In this document: one piece after another, positions 39,594 through 50,928 of the stretch
Position numbering within the stretch: the first letter of the stretch is position 1
Layout: each line of letters starts with the position of its first letter
NCBI GenBank assembly: GCA_014190895.1
Contig: BJGV01000002.1
Coordinates: forward strand, 62,001-126,000
Direction of reading: 5' to 3'
DNA from: Nitrosomonadaceae bacterium
Lineage (GTDB): Bacteria; Pseudomonadota; Gammaproteobacteria; Burkholderiales; Nitrosomonadaceae
DNA: 64,000 bases
Translations under genes and position numbers: made by a program
Notes under the pieces: generated by a model
Told to the model about the DNA's origin: nothing
Databases searched by the model: none
What the model saw: only the letters and a program-made list of their open reading frames with translations

Positions 39594-41027
39594 TTAAACA
39601 TTCCTGTATTCTCCAACCTTAACAATTTTCATAGTATTGGTCCCGCCAGCCTTACCAACTGGCTCGCCAATAGTCATGACGATTAAATCACCAATACTAA
39701 CTACACCGCGCTGTAGTAGCTCATTTTCCGCTTGATTTAAAATAATTTCTGGATCGTTTGATCCAACAATAAATTTTACCGGGTAAACTCCACGAAATAG
39801 GGTGACCTTGCGACGAGTGCCCTCCTGGGGGCTGAGAGCAAATATCGGTACATTAGAGCTTCTTCGAGACATTAGTAATGCCGTTAAGCCACTTTGCGTA
39901 AGGGCTGCAATAGCATGAATTTTTAAACCATCCGCAGCATACATCACAGTGCGAGCGATAGCCTCTTCAATACTATCTGTGACGTCGTCTTTTATTTTTC
40001 GAAGTTCATGTTGTGGTAGATATTCTTTTTCTGCTTCAAGACATACTCTGGCCATTGCCTCAACTGCATCGATTGGGTATTGTCCAGAGGCAGATTCGGA
40101 TGACAACATCACTGCATCGGTACCATCTAGCACCGCATTAGCCACATCTGAAACCTCGGCCCGAGTAGGAATTTGACTAGAGACCATTGATTCCATCATT
40201 TGCGTGGCAGTGACTACCAGCTTGTTACTGAAACGAGCTGCGCGTATTATACGTTTCTGCAAGGCAGGTACCGCCGCGTCCCCTACTTCCACTGCTAAAT
40301 CACCACGCGCCACCATGACAGCATCGGAGGCTTGTAGAATATCCGCTAACGCCAAGACCGCTTCTGAGCGTTCAATTTTTGCCATTAATAAGCTTTTTCC
40401 ACCCGCTTCGTGCATCAGGTTGCGCGCTTGGCGCATATCGGCACCGGAGCGAGGAAAAGAAACTGCCAGATAATCCGCCTTGATTGCGGCAGCAGTCTTG
40501 ATATCTTCCATATCTTTATTAGTGAGCGCCCCTGCGCTAAGTCCGCCACCTTTACGGTTGATACCTTTATTGTTGGATAACACCCCACCTTGTTCAACCG
40601 TGCAATATATTTGATGCCCTTTGACTCTCGAAACACCCAATACAATGCGCCCGTCATCTAATATTAAAGTTGAGCCAATTCCCACATCATTTGGAAGTTC
40701 TTTATAGTCAAGCCCTACTCGTTCTTGGTTGCCGAGATTACATTCGGCGTCGAGCACGAATGCATCACCAGTTTTGAGCATAATTTTCCCATCCTCAAAT
40801 TTACCAATTCGAATCTTTGGTCCTTGCAAATCAGCCAATAATCCCACAGTCATACCAGTAGATCGTGCTAGAGATCGAGTCAATTCCGCGTATTCAATAT
40901 GCTCTTCTTTGGAGCCATGAGAGAAATTAATACGCACTACATCCACCCCAGCTTGAATCATTTTTTCTAAAACCTGGATGCTACTGGATGCAGGGCCGAT
41001 AGTAGCCACAATTTTTGTTCTTCGCAT
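39594..41027 (-). CDS. pyk: Pyruvate kinase
   Basis: 477-residue kinase producing ATP and pyruvate from phosphoenolpyruvate. The family start R-R-T-K-I-V-A-T-I-G-P-A, the active-site lysine in M-A-K-I-E-R-S-E, M-V-A-R-G-D-L-A-V-E and A-T-Q-M-M-E-S-M are clear. The B domain is inserted as usual. It lies between pgk and fba on one strand, with a short gap from pgk. Confidence 0.97.
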   Translation of the reverse strand: MRRTKIVATIGPASSSIQVLEKMIQAGVDVVRINFSHGSKEEHIEYAELTRSLARSTGMTVGLLADLQGPKIRIGKFEDGKIMLKTGDAFVLDAECNLGNQERVGLDYKELPNDVGIGSTLILDDGRIVLGVSRVKGHQIYCTVEQGGVLSNNKGINRKGGGLSAGALTNKDMEDIKTAAAIKADYLAVSFPRSGADMRQARNLMHEAGGKSLLMAKIERSEAVLALADILQASDAVMVARGDLAVEVGDAAVPALQKRIIRAARFSNKLVVTATQMMESMVSSQIPTRAEVSDVANAVLDGTDAVMLSSESASGQYPIDAVEAMARVCLEAEKEYLPQHELRKIKDDVTDSIEEAIARTVMYAADGLKIHAIAALTQSGLTALLMSRRSSNVPIFALSPQEGTRRKVTLFRGVYPVKFIVGSNDPEIILNQAENELLQRGVVSIGDLIVMTIGEPVGKAGGTNTMKIVKVGEYRNV

Positions 41028-41061
41028 AGTTTATTGGGCAGGGTTAGATGTGTAATTTATA

Positions 41062-42240
41062 TTAGCACGCACGCTGTTCAAGTATTTCTACTGCCGGCAG
41101 TTTTTTTCCTTCTAGGAACTCTAAGAAGGCGCCTCCCGCAGTTGAGATATAGGATATTTTTTCGTAAATATCGTATTTTTGAATCGCAGCAATGGTGTCG
41201 CCACCACCAGCTAGAGTAAAAGCTTTAGTATTAGCGATGGCCATAGCGATAGTTTTCGTACCGCCTCCGAATTGATCAAATTCAAACACACCAACTGGAC
41301 CATTCCACACCACAGTCCCAGCTTTCATAATTATGTCCGCCAGTTCCAGTGCACTTTTTGGACCGATATCAAAAATCATATCATCATCGGCAACCATGTC
41401 GGCATTTTTTAGTACAGCCGGTTCATTTGCATCAAATTTCTTACCAACCATGACATCTGTAGCAATAGGAATCGAGGCATTACGTTCTGTCATCTTCAGC
41501 ATTAGCATTTTTGCGGTAGAAATCAGAGCGTCTTCACATAGAGATTTGCCAATATTTTTACCGCTGGCCTTAAGAAAGGTGTTAGCGATACCTCCGCCAA
41601 CCACTAATTGATCTACTTTTTCGGATAAAGATTCAAGAACGGTAAGTTTAGTCGAAACTTTGGAACCACCAACAATTGCAATCATGGGCCTAGCTGGGTT
41701 TAAAAGAGCCTTAGTTAGTGCGCTAAGTTCTTCTGTTAACAGGATACCCGCACAAGCTATGGGGGCGTACTTAGCAATGCCATGGGTCGAAGCTTCGGCT
41801 CGGTGAGCTGTTCCAAATGCATCCATTACAAATACGTCACATAATTCAGCATACCTCTTGGCGGTTGCATCGATATTTTTTTTCTCGCCTTCATTAAAGC
41901 GACAATTCTCCAGTACTACCAGTTCACCATCTGCAATCTCAAACCCACCCCCAACCCAATCTCTAATTAAACGCACGGGTTTATTGAGACGCTTAGCAAT
42001 ATTATCAGCAACGGGTTTAAGCGAATTTTCTTCTGACCAGACACCCTCTTCCGGGCGACCCAAATGAGAAGTAACCATCACTTTGGCACCTTTTTTTAAA
42101 CAATAATTGATGGTAGTCATAGAGGCAGTGATGCGTGCATCGGACGTGACTAACCCATCTTTGATGGGTACATTGAGGTCAGCGCGAATAAAGACCCGCT
42201 TACTCTGTAAATGAAGATCAATAAGTTTGATAACAGGCAT
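41062..42240 (-). CDS. pgk: Phosphoglycerate kinase
   Basis: 392-residue two-lobed kinase interconverting 1,3-bisphosphoglycerate and 3-phosphoglycerate. R-A-D-L-N-V-P at the start, S-H-L-G-R-P near residue 60 and the C-terminal G-G-G-D-T-I-A-A are diagnostic. ATG at 42240 with GGA upstream is used in place of a TTG four codons earlier. It follows gap. Confidence 0.97.
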   Translation of the reverse strand: MPVIKLIDLHLQSKRVFIRADLNVPIKDGLVTSDARITASMTTINYCLKKGAKVMVTSHLGRPEEGVWSEENSLKPVADNIAKRLNKPVRLIRDWVGGGFEIADGELVVLENCRFNEGEKKNIDATAKRYAELCDVFVMDAFGTAHRAEASTHGIAKYAPIACAGILLTEELSALTKALLNPARPMIAIVGGSKVSTKLTVLESLSEKVDQLVVGGGIANTFLKASGKNIGKSLCEDALISTAKMLMLKMTERNASIPIATDVMVGKKFDANEPAVLKNADMVADDDMIFDIGPKSALELADIIMKAGTVVWNGPVGVFEFDQFGGGTKTIAMAIANTKAFTLAGGGDTIAAIQKYDIYEKISYISTAGGAFLEFLEGKKLPAVEILEQRAC

Positions 42241-42351
42241 AAGAGGATCCAAATTTATTAGGATATTAGCTTAATATAAGGATGAACAGGATATGGAAGG
42301 ACAGCAATTTTGTTGGCCCTAATCTTTAATTTATCACATTAAACAGTACAA

Positions 42352-43365
<1,014 letters not shown>

Positions 43366-43428
43366 CTAAATGAATTTTTAAACCCCTTTGATTAGAGACA
43401 GTTTTTGCATACTAGAGGTTCCTGCTAT

Positions 43429-45444
43429 TTAAAGTATATCTTTTACTGTTTTTATAATATTTTCAACAGTAAGGCCAAAATGTTTAAATAGATCGCTAGC
43501 GGGAGCAGACTCTCCAAAAGTGGTCATGCCTACGACCCCCCCCTCAAGCCCCACATATTTCCGCCAATAATCAGCAATACCTGCCTCCACTGCAACGCGT
43601 TTTACGCCTTTAAGTAAGATACTATTTTTATAAGTCGGATCTTGACGATCGAATAGATTGGTACATGGCATCGAGACCACGCGCACTTGAATACCTGTTT
43701 CAGCCAGCACTTTTTGTGCACTTATTGCTAATCCGATTTCGGAGCCAGTAGCAATAATGATTGCTTGTGGTTTATTGTCCGCTGCCTCTGATAAGATGTA
43801 TCCACCCTTGTCAATTAGTTTAATAGTGGCTGCATCTCGTTTTTGAAACGGTAGATTTTGGCGACTAAAGATGAGCGTAGAGGGACCATCTTTTCGTTCA
43901 ATTGAACGTGCCCAGGCCACTGTTGATTCAACTGTATCACAGGGCCGCCATACGTCCATATTGGGGATGTAACGTAATGTCGCGGTTTGCTCCACTGGTT
44001 GATGAGTTGGACCATCCTCACCCAAACCGATCGAATCATGTGTAAACACGAATATATTGCGAATCTTCATTAAAGCTGCCATACGCAGAGCGTTACGTGC
44101 GTACTCTGAAAACATCAAAAATGTTGCGCCATAAGGGATGATGCCGCCATGCAACGATAGTCCATTCATCATGGCGCTCATGCCAAATTCACGTACGCCA
44201 TAATAAATATAATTACCCCCGGTTTCTCGGCTGATACTTTTTGAGCCAGACCATAAGGTAAGATTAGATCCCGCTAGGTCGGCGGAGCCACCAATCAATT
44301 CTGGTAATATTGGAGCTAGACCCTCAATAGAGTTTTGAGAGGCCTTTCGGCTTGCAATGTTTTCTTCTTTTTTGTTAACACGATCAACCAGAGTATTTAC
44401 ATATTCAGACCAGTTAATTGGTAATTCTCCCGCCATACGACGTTTGAATTCGACAGCCTCTTTTGGATACTCTCTGGTATATTTATTTAGTTTGTCGTTC
44501 CATTCAGCCTCTAATTTTGCACCTTTAGCGCGGGCGTCCCATGCGGCATAGACTGCCTTTGGAATTTCAAATGGGGGGTGGTTCCAGTTGATGTAAGGAC
44601 GGGAGGCAGCAATTTCTGCATCACCTAGTGCCGCACCGTGGACATCATGAGTGCCGGCTTTATTAGGAGAACCCATACCGATTACAGTTTTGCAGCAAAT
44701 CATTGAAGGTTTGTCGCTATTCTTTTTCGCCATCTTAATAGCTAATTCTATAGCTATAGGGTCGTGACCGTTGACATTCGAGACTACATGCCATCCATAG
44801 GCTTCAAAACGTTTTGGCGTGTCATCACTGAACCATCCAGTTACATGACCATCAATAGAGATGCCGTTGTCATCGTAGAAGCAGATTAGTTTGCCTAGTC
44901 CTAGAGTGCCAGCTAACGAACAGGCTTCATGGGAGATACCTTCCATTAGACAACCATCACCAAGGAATGCATAACTGTAATGATTAACAATATCTAAGCC
45001 TGGTCGATTAAATTCCGCAGCAAGAATTTTTTCTGCCAATGCCATACCCACAGCATTGGTGATACCTTGCCCTAAAGGTCCAGTAGTGGTTTCTACACCA
45101 GGCGTGTAACCGTACTCTGGGTGGCCAGGAGTTTTGGAGTGAAGTTGACGAAAACGCTTGATTTCCTCTATGGATAGATCATAACCAGTAAGGTGTAGTA
45201 ATGCATAAATTAACATTGATCCATGCCCGTTAGACAGTACAAAACGATCACGATCTATCCATTTTGGATTGGTTGGGTTATGGCGAAGATGCTGAATCCA
45301 CAACACTTCAGCTATTTCTGCCATCCCCATGGGCATACCAGGGTGACCAGAATTAGCTTTTTGTACAGCATCCATTGCCAATGCACGAATAGCGCCAGTT
45401 AAATCTTTAAATATCGGTGTGTCAGAATCTTTAAACGTACCCAT
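43429..45444 (-). CDS. tkt: Transketolase
   Basis: 671-residue thiamine-diphosphate enzyme moving two-carbon units between sugar phosphates. G-D-G-C-L-M-E-G binds the cofactor and metal, N-S-G-H-P-G-M-P and [14 protein letters not shown] are substrate and cofactor loops. First gene of the tkt-gap-pgk-pyk-fba cluster. A 9-bp inverted repeat (45473-45498) lies about 30 bases upstream of its ATG. Confidence 0.97.
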   Translation of the reverse strand: MGTFKDSDTPIFKDLTGAIRALAMDAVQKANSGHPGMPMGMAEIAEVLWIQHLRHNPTNPKWIDRDRFVLSNGHGSMLIYALLHLTGYDLSIEEIKRFRQLHSKTPGHPEYGYTPGVETTTGPLGQGITNAVGMALAEKILAAEFNRPGLDIVNHYSYAFLGDGCLMEGISHEACSLAGTLGLGKLICFYDDNGISIDGHVTGWFSDDTPKRFEAYGWHVVSNVNGHDPIAIELAIKMAKKNSDKPSMICCKTVIGMGSPNKAGTHDVHGAALGDAEIAASRPYINWNHPPFEIPKAVYAAWDARAKGAKLEAEWNDKLNKYTREYPKEAVEFKRRMAGELPINWSEYVNTLVDRVNKKEENIASRKASQNSIEGLAPILPELIGGSADLAGSNLTLWSGSKSISRETGGNYIYYGVREFGMSAMMNGLSLHGGIIPYGATFLMFSEYARNALRMAALMKIRNIFVFTHDSIGLGEDGPTHQPVEQTATLRYIPNMDVWRPCDTVESTVAWARSIERKDGPSTLIFSRQNLPFQKRDAATIKLIDKGGYILSEAADNKPQAIIIATGSEIGLAISAQKVLAETGIQVRVVSMPCTNLFDRQDPTYKNSILLKGVKRVAVEAGIADYWRKYVGLEGGVVGMTTFGESAPASDLFKHFGLTVENIIKTVKDIL

Positions 45445-45463
45445 GGAAAAGTCCTTTCGCCTA

Positions 45464-45498
45464 ATAAAAAATACTGTACTTATTTAAACAAGTACAGT
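45464..45498 (-). terminator. Inverted repeat with U-tract between ntrX and tkt
   Basis: ACTGTACTT and AAGTACAGT form a perfect 9-bp stem with an 8-base A/T loop. On the minus strand the stem is followed by ATTTTTTATT, so it reads as an intrinsic terminator for ntrY-ntrX. It ends only about 20 bases before the tkt ATG, which would place a tkt promoter upstream of it; an attenuator or a regulator-binding site is the alternative. Confidence 0.6.
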
Positions 45499-45577
45499 GA
45501 AAAAACGTTATTATCACCTAAGAAACGAAGTCAGACAACCGTGGCAAAAATATGGGGCATTCTTTTTAGTTTCAGTG

Positions 45578-46828
45578 CTAATGATTTCTTAATTTAATGC
45601 CCAATAGTTTTAGTTTCCGATAAAGATGTGTGCGCTCTAATCCAGACCTTTCCGCTACTCGGCTCATACTACCATTTTCATAATTAATGAGTCGCTCAAA
45701 ATAGATTTTTTCAAATAAATCTCGTGCTTCACGTAAAGGAGCATCAAAGGAGATACCGGAAATATTTTGTAGCGGAGTTACAGGAGAAAGGATGCGTTTT
45801 ACCTCATCAATCGAAATCTCTTCACTGGCAGAGGTTAGTGCTAGAGAGTGTATTGTGCTGGTGAGTTGGGTAAGATTTCCGGACCAGTTATGATTACGTA
45901 AAAAATTAAGCGCGGCAGTACTAAATTGCCGTAAAGAAATTTCATTCGATTCAATATAACGCGTGAGTATCTGATTAACAAGATCCGGAATATCTTCACG
46001 GTGTTCTTTCAAGGGAGGAATTTGGATACATAAACCATTTAATATCTGATATAACTTTAAATCGTAAGAACCTTGTTCTACTAACTCTACCAAGGACACA
46101 GATGTGGCACATACAAGTCGCACGTTGTATTTCTCTAAATTACTGATTAAGAGCAATAAATTTTTTTGCTCTTGTTTGTCAAATCCACCGATTTCTTTTA
46201 GGAATAACAATCCATCTTTTGCTTGCTCAAGTAAATTAAACGGGGAGTCTGTAAAAGATATCAATGTATCTGTCTCTATCCAGGGTGCATTAGGGCGACG
46301 CAGAAAATGTGCGCATAGTTCTACCCCGGTGCCTTGTTCGCCCATAAGCAGTAACGGCGTCTTTAGATGAGCTATTTGTTCCAGTTGTTTTCTTAGATTG
46401 ATGATTAGCGGACCATTGCCTAGATCGGCAAGAGAAGGAATGGGGGCTGATTCTATCTGGCCACGCTGCAGTGAGCGTTTTACCGTACTTAGTAGTTTTT
46501 GCAAAGGTATTGGTTTCTCTAGATAGTCAAACGCACCAATACGCGTCGCTTCAATCGCTGTTTCTATACTACCGTGACCTGACATTATTATTACTGGCAT
46601 GGTAAGTGACCCATTACTTACCCACTCCTTTAACAGAGTAATGCCATCAGTATCTGGCATCCAAATGTCTAGTAGTATCAAATCAGGGCGAGTCTGTTTG
46701 CGGGATTTGCACGCCTGTTCAGCATTCTCCACTGCTGTGACTTGGTAACCCTCTTCACGCAAAATTTCAGATAATAATTCCCGTATACCGATTTCGTCAT
46801 CAACGATAAGTATTGTGTTGCTGATCAT
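45578..46828 (-). CDS. ntrX: NtrX-like response regulator with a degenerate ATPase domain
   Basis: 416 residues: receiver domain (about 1-120, phospho-acceptor D54, K105), central AAA+ domain and Fis-type helix-turn-helix (about 385-412). The central domain is decayed. Walker A reads G-E-Q-G-T-G-V-E with V169 in place of lysine, Walker B has lysine K211 instead of aspartate (L-F-L-K-E-I), and the GAFTGA loop that contacts sigma-54 is missing with the surrounding segment. It therefore probably binds DNA but cannot remodel sigma-54 polymerase. Follows ntrY. Confidence 0.88.
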   Translation of the reverse strand: MISNTILIVDDEIGIRELLSEILREEGYQVTAVENAEQACKSRKQTRPDLILLDIWMPDTDGITLLKEWVSNGSLTMPVIIMSGHGSIETAIEATRIGAFDYLEKPIPLQKLLSTVKRSLQRGQIESAPIPSLADLGNGPLIINLRKQLEQIAHLKTPLLLMGEQGTGVELCAHFLRRPNAPWIETDTLISFTDSPFNLLEQAKDGLLFLKEIGGFDKQEQKNLLLLISNLEKYNVRLVCATSVSLVELVEQGSYDLKLYQILNGLCIQIPPLKEHREDIPDLVNQILTRYIESNEISLRQFSTAALNFLRNHNWSGNLTQLTSTIHSLALTSASEEISIDEVKRILSPVTPLQNISGISFDAPLREARDLFEKIYFERLINYENGSMSRVAERSGLERTHLYRKLKLLGIKLRNH

Positions 46829-46889
46829 AATTCTAGAATTTATCCTTTTAATTTTTCATACAATTTTAGGTACAGGCAACCAAATATAA

Positions 46890-49061
46890 TCAAGTTATTT
46901 TATAATCAAACGTTAAATCATTTTCAGTTGCTGCTGGCAGAATAATAGAAACTCGAGTTTCACGTGGATGAATATTCTCAATTTGAACCGTGCCATTATG
47001 TTCCTCGGTAATTTTTTTAACGATGGGTAAACCGAGTCCAGTGCCCTTAATTTTGGTAGTAACATAAGGCTCAAATGCACGTATCTTAACGTGATCTGGA
47101 AAGCCATTACCATTATCGCTCAAACTAAATTGCACATGATTCTTTACCATTTCTGTGCGCACCGTAATAATGGGCTCTGTAGTTTCAATCAGAGCATCTT
47201 GGGCATTCTGTAGAAGATTGTGAATCACTTGGCGCAATCTGGCCGAGTCGCCTCTAATTAAACCTAAATTAGGATCAAGGAGTAAGCGTATAAGCGGATG
47301 CGATTTTTCGTTCTCGCTTTTCATCTCATATAACGAGAGCACTTCTTGTATTAGTTCATTGAGATTCAGTAAGCGTAATTTTAACTCCGGCGCACGGGCA
47401 TATTCACTGAACGCATTGACCATCGCCTTCATTGTCCTGACTTGATTAATAATAGTTTCAGTGGAGCGTCGCAGAATTTTCGCATCCTCTAGATTTAATT
47501 TCTCAGCAAACTTTTGTTGTATACGTTCAGCGGAAAGCTGTATTGGTGTCAGTGGATTCTTAATTTCGTGGGCTAAGCGTCGCGCCACTTCTCCCCATGC
47601 AGCAGCGCGTTGTGCTTGTAGTAAATTAGTAATGTCGTCAAACACTACGACACCACCCCCCCCCGAAGCAACTGGGAGACGAGTGCCGCGTAGCAAGAGC
47701 ACCTGACTAAGGCCCTCTTCAAAATGATCCATTTGACTTTGCCAGTCACCTGTTTCCTCAGAATTGAATCCTTCTAGAATTTTATTTACAAAAGCAAGTA
47801 AAGACGGTTTACGTATTGCACACTCTTCAATAGTTAATCCTTCGAGATCAATTAATGGGACTTGAAGAATGTATTCTGCACTGAGATTTGCGGTATGCAT
47901 GCAGAATCTTTCATCGAGCACTAGAACACCAGAGGAGAGATTGGCTAATATACTTTCTAGATGGGTTTTAGCGCTCTCTACCTCATTTTGATTGAGTTGC
48001 GCTGTCGTACGCGCTTCTTCTAATTGTCGAGTCATTAGATTGAAAGATTCAGTTAGCACCCCTAACTCATCATTACTTTTTACCAGATTACGTCTGCTGA
48101 AGTCACCCTGAGCCACTGCACGAGTGCTTTCCGCTAACATGCCCAAAGGGGCACTCAATTGTTCGCTGATGAGAAATGCGACAGCTATTGAAGAAAAGAA
48201 GGAGAGAAGTAGTACTAGTGTTAATGTCACTTCGTAAAACCCCTTCAGTCCTTGGCGCGACAGCGATAGCTCCTCATAATCGCGATATACTGTTTGGACT
48301 ATCTCTGCATCTTCGGCCACTTCTTTTGGAACTAATTGTAATAATTGAAGTAAATAAATATCTTCTTTTATGCCTGACGCATCAACCGGAATTCTTTCTA
48401 TCATTCTTAGATACAAACCTTTGCCTGTTACGGATTCAATTGCACCGTAAGTTCCTTGCGTTCTAGCCAAACTTAATACCCCTGCATCTGGTATATTTGG
48501 CGATCTTACATTCTCATCTGTGTTTGAAAACGTAATTATCTCGCCATGTTCATCGAGTACTGTCGCTTCTTGTGCTTGAGTTAATTCTAATAGTTGTTTG
48601 AGATCCAATAAAGCAAGGGATTGTCTCGATAGTGTCGGTACTGCGGCTCGCGTCTTTTTGTTTAAATCGTCTAATTGTTTATTTAAGAGCGCGCGCCCAA
48701 TATTTAGACTGCTTTCAAGTGCTTTATCTACTTTAACATCAAACCAAGAATCGATACTTTTTCCTAGAAACTGTATTGATACACTGTAGATTAGTGCACC
48801 AGGTACAATTGTCATCAGAGATAGGATAAGTAAAAAGCGTAATGTTAATCTAGAACCAAATACACCAGCTTTAAGTTTGCATCTTAGGCTCCACAGCAAA
48901 TATCCCACCAAAGCTACAAGAAAAAGTACGAAGCCAATATTTAACTGAATGAGGAGTCGATATTTTCGCCCAAAGAAATCTGTATCAGCTCCAGCAATGG
49001 TGAGCAAGAGAAGCAAAGCTGCGCTTAATAAACAGGCTCCAATAATAATGATGTGCTTCAC
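46890..49061 (-). CDS. ntrY: NtrY-like sensor histidine kinase
   Basis: 723 residues in the inner membrane. Three or four N-terminal helices flank a periplasmic sensor part, then a HAMP domain near 290-345, a PAS domain near 370-430, the H-box R-L-A-H-E-I-K-N-P-L-T-P-I near 495 and a GHKL ATPase domain ending near 715 (G-T-G-L-G-L-P-I-V-K-K). NtrY/NtrX systems sense nitrogen or redox conditions in proteobacteria. It lies downstream of the DUF4390 gene in the def-fmt-rsmB cluster. Confidence 0.93.
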   Translation of the reverse strand: MKHIIIIGACLLSAALLLLLTIAGADTDFFGRKYRLLIQLNIGFVLFLVALVGYLLWSLRCKLKAGVFGSRLTLRFLLILSLMTIVPGALIYSVSIQFLGKSIDSWFDVKVDKALESSLNIGRALLNKQLDDLNKKTRAAVPTLSRQSLALLDLKQLLELTQAQEATVLDEHGEIITFSNTDENVRSPNIPDAGVLSLARTQGTYGAIESVTGKGLYLRMIERIPVDASGIKEDIYLLQLLQLVPKEVAEDAEIVQTVYRDYEELSLSRQGLKGFYEVTLTLVLLLSFFSSIAVAFLISEQLSAPLGMLAESTRAVAQGDFSRRNLVKSNDELGVLTESFNLMTRQLEEARTTAQLNQNEVESAKTHLESILANLSSGVLVLDERFCMHTANLSAEYILQVPLIDLEGLTIEECAIRKPSLLAFVNKILEGFNSEETGDWQSQMDHFEEGLSQVLLLRGTRLPVASGGGGVVVFDDITNLLQAQRAAAWGEVARRLAHEIKNPLTPIQLSAERIQQKFAEKLNLEDAKILRRSTETIINQVRTMKAMVNAFSEYARAPELKLRLLNLNELIQEVLSLYEMKSENEKSHPLIRLLLDPNLGLIRGDSARLRQVIHNLLQNAQDALIETTEPIITVRTEMVKNHVQFSLSDNGNGFPDHVKIRAFEPYVTTKIKGTGLGLPIVKKITEEHNGTVQIENIHPRETRVSIILPAATENDLTFDYKIT

Positions 49062-49070
49062 GGCCTTTCC

Positions 49071-49643
49071 TTATAGAGATTTTTGCAACGGTAATCCTAT
49101 ATTCCAAAGTAATTCATCGGAACCTAAACTCCATTCTTCGGAGTTAAAGGCCTCTACTTGAAAGGGTTTTGGTAGGCGCGATAAATCAAGCCAAATGCGT
49201 AATTCTGCAATGTACCCCATGTCTTCTTGTAGTCCAAGAATCGGGGTAATTGGATGGCTACGTAATTGACTTAAAACCTGTAGAGCTTCTTTTAGCGTTC
49301 GAAAATTTTGTGATAGTAGCCCATTATTTAATCGATACTGCTGTGTAAGCGCATAATAACTTATTGTTTCTATTTGTTTATGTCTATAGATTTTTTTATT
49401 TATCCAATACCAGCGCGGAATAAATAGCTTAAATTCGGTTGCAAAGTTCAAAGCAACCCCTTTTTTGAGTGCCTGCTCTAAAATTGGATTTAGCGCTATT
49501 TCAAAGTCAGTATTAAGCTGATAATCTCCATTTGTAACGCTCAATGAAGCAGATTTTATTTTTATTTTTTCTGCGTGAGCATCGAGATTTAGCAGAAGAG
49601 TTGCACTTAAAATTCCAGCTGTAAACACGCGTAGTAATTTCAT
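49071..49643 (-). CDS. DUF4390 domain protein
   Basis: 190-residue protein with a signal peptide (hydrophobic G-I-L-S-A-T-L-L-L-N-L, cut-like A-H-A near residue 23) and a DUF4390 domain that includes W-Y-W and Y-R-L-N-N-G-L. Function is unknown, but the gene nearly always sits between rsmB and ntrY in betaproteobacteria. The ATG at 49643 begins 7 bases after the rsmB stop; the longer frame into rsmB is not used. Likely periplasmic. Confidence 0.85.
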   Translation of the reverse strand: MKLLRVFTAGILSATLLLNLDAHAEKIKIKSASLSVTNGDYQLNTDFEIALNPILEQALKKGVALNFATEFKLFIPRWYWINKKIYRHKQIETISYYALTQQYRLNNGLLSQNFRTLKEALQVLSQLRSHPITPILGLQEDMGYIAELRIWLDLSRLPKPFQVEAFNSEEWSLGSDELLWNIGLPLQKSL

Positions 49644-49650
49644 GATAGAT

Positions 49651-50928
49651 TTAAATTTTATGCAGCAAGGCATAAAAGAAACCATCGTGTTGTGAGTTTG
49701 GAAACAACTGTCCATTGGATGTTTTTCCACAGGAGAGCGAGAGTGTTCGGGCATCCGAATGATGATGCAAAAATTCTTCAATTTGCGATCTATTTTCTTC
49801 AATAAATACTGAACAGGTGACGTAAAGCAATTTACCATCTCTAGCTAATGTCTGCCACAAGCTATTAAGGATCATTTTTTGAGTGGTAGTAAATTGGGAG
49901 AGATCACTTTCACGTCGCAGCCATTTGATATCGGGATGGTGACGTACTACACCTGAGGCGGAGCAAGGCACATCAGCTAAAATACGATCAAATAGTTTAC
50001 CATCCCACCATTCTATTGGATTCGCCGCATTGCCGCAGATGATATGGCATTTTTTAAGTCCTAGTCGCGTCAGATTCTGTTTCACTTTAATAAGTCGTTC
50101 TGGACTATGGTCGAGTACAGTTAGTTCTATTTCTGTTAGTTCTAATAGATGCGAGCTTTTCCCGCCAGGAGCGGCACAAGCGTCCAATACTCGCATACCA
50201 GAATGTACATCCAGTAACGGTGCCGCTAACTGCGCACCGGCATCCTGTATTGATACTAATCCCTTGTGGAATCCAGGCAATTTTTCTATAGCTACTGGTT
50301 GCGTTAACTTGAGCGCGCCACCCCATAATAACTCTGTAGTTATATTACTTATATTGAGTTGTGCCTGATACTCGGCCACTTTAATTTTACGCTGGTTGAC
50401 TCGCAGCGTCATCGGCGGATGTTGATTATTTATTTTCAACATAATTTTGTAATCACTTGGATATTGTCCACGGAGCTTATCTATCCACCATTGTGGATGA
50501 GAATATTTTCCTACTTCATTTTTTGCCGTTGTTTTTAACAAATCTTCGCGCTGACGTATAAAATTTCTTAATACAGCATTGATTAACCCCTTTGCACCCT
50601 TGTCACAACTTAAACTCAAAGACGTGGATACAGCATGATTTACCACTGCGTGTGCAGAAGTTCTGCTGAATTGTAGTTGGTAGAGACCCACTAATAATAG
50701 ACAATGTAATTTCTGGTCCCATAATGGCTTCTTTAGCAGTAGTCCAAGTACAGTATTAATTTGTCCGTAAAAACGTAAAACACCATAGCTTATATCTTGA
50801 ATAGCTCCTCTTTGCTGATCGGAGAGAGAAGAATGAGCGTGCCAATATTTTTGTAATACATTGGTTAAACTTGCACCGGCCAGTACCTCACTTATTACAA
50901 TAGTAGCCACACGTTGAGTTTCAATCAT
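49651..50928 (-). CDS. rsmB: 16S rRNA (cytosine967-C5)-methyltransferase (RsmB)
   Basis: 425 residues with an N-terminal NusB-like domain (about 1-130) and a methyltransferase domain. Motif I is L-D-A-C-A-A-P-G-G-K-S; the catalytic and release cysteines are in D-V-P-C-S-A-S-G and V-T-C-S. The ATG at 50928 lies inside the fmt stop (8-base overlap), the usual arrangement. A divergent paralogue is at 9437-10702. Confidence 0.95.
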   Translation of the reverse strand: MIETQRVATIVISEVLAGASLTNVLQKYWHAHSSLSDQQRGAIQDISYGVLRFYGQINTVLGLLLKKPLWDQKLHCLLLVGLYQLQFSRTSAHAVVNHAVSTSLSLSCDKGAKGLINAVLRNFIRQREDLLKTTAKNEVGKYSHPQWWIDKLRGQYPSDYKIMLKINNQHPPMTLRVNQRKIKVAEYQAQLNISNITTELLWGGALKLTQPVAIEKLPGFHKGLVSIQDAGAQLAAPLLDVHSGMRVLDACAAPGGKSSHLLELTEIELTVLDHSPERLIKVKQNLTRLGLKKCHIICGNAANPIEWWDGKLFDRILADVPCSASGVVRHHPDIKWLRRESDLSQFTTTQKMILNSLWQTLARDGKLLYVTCSVFIEENRSQIEEFLHHHSDARTLSLSCGKTSNGQLFPNSQHDGFFYALLHKI

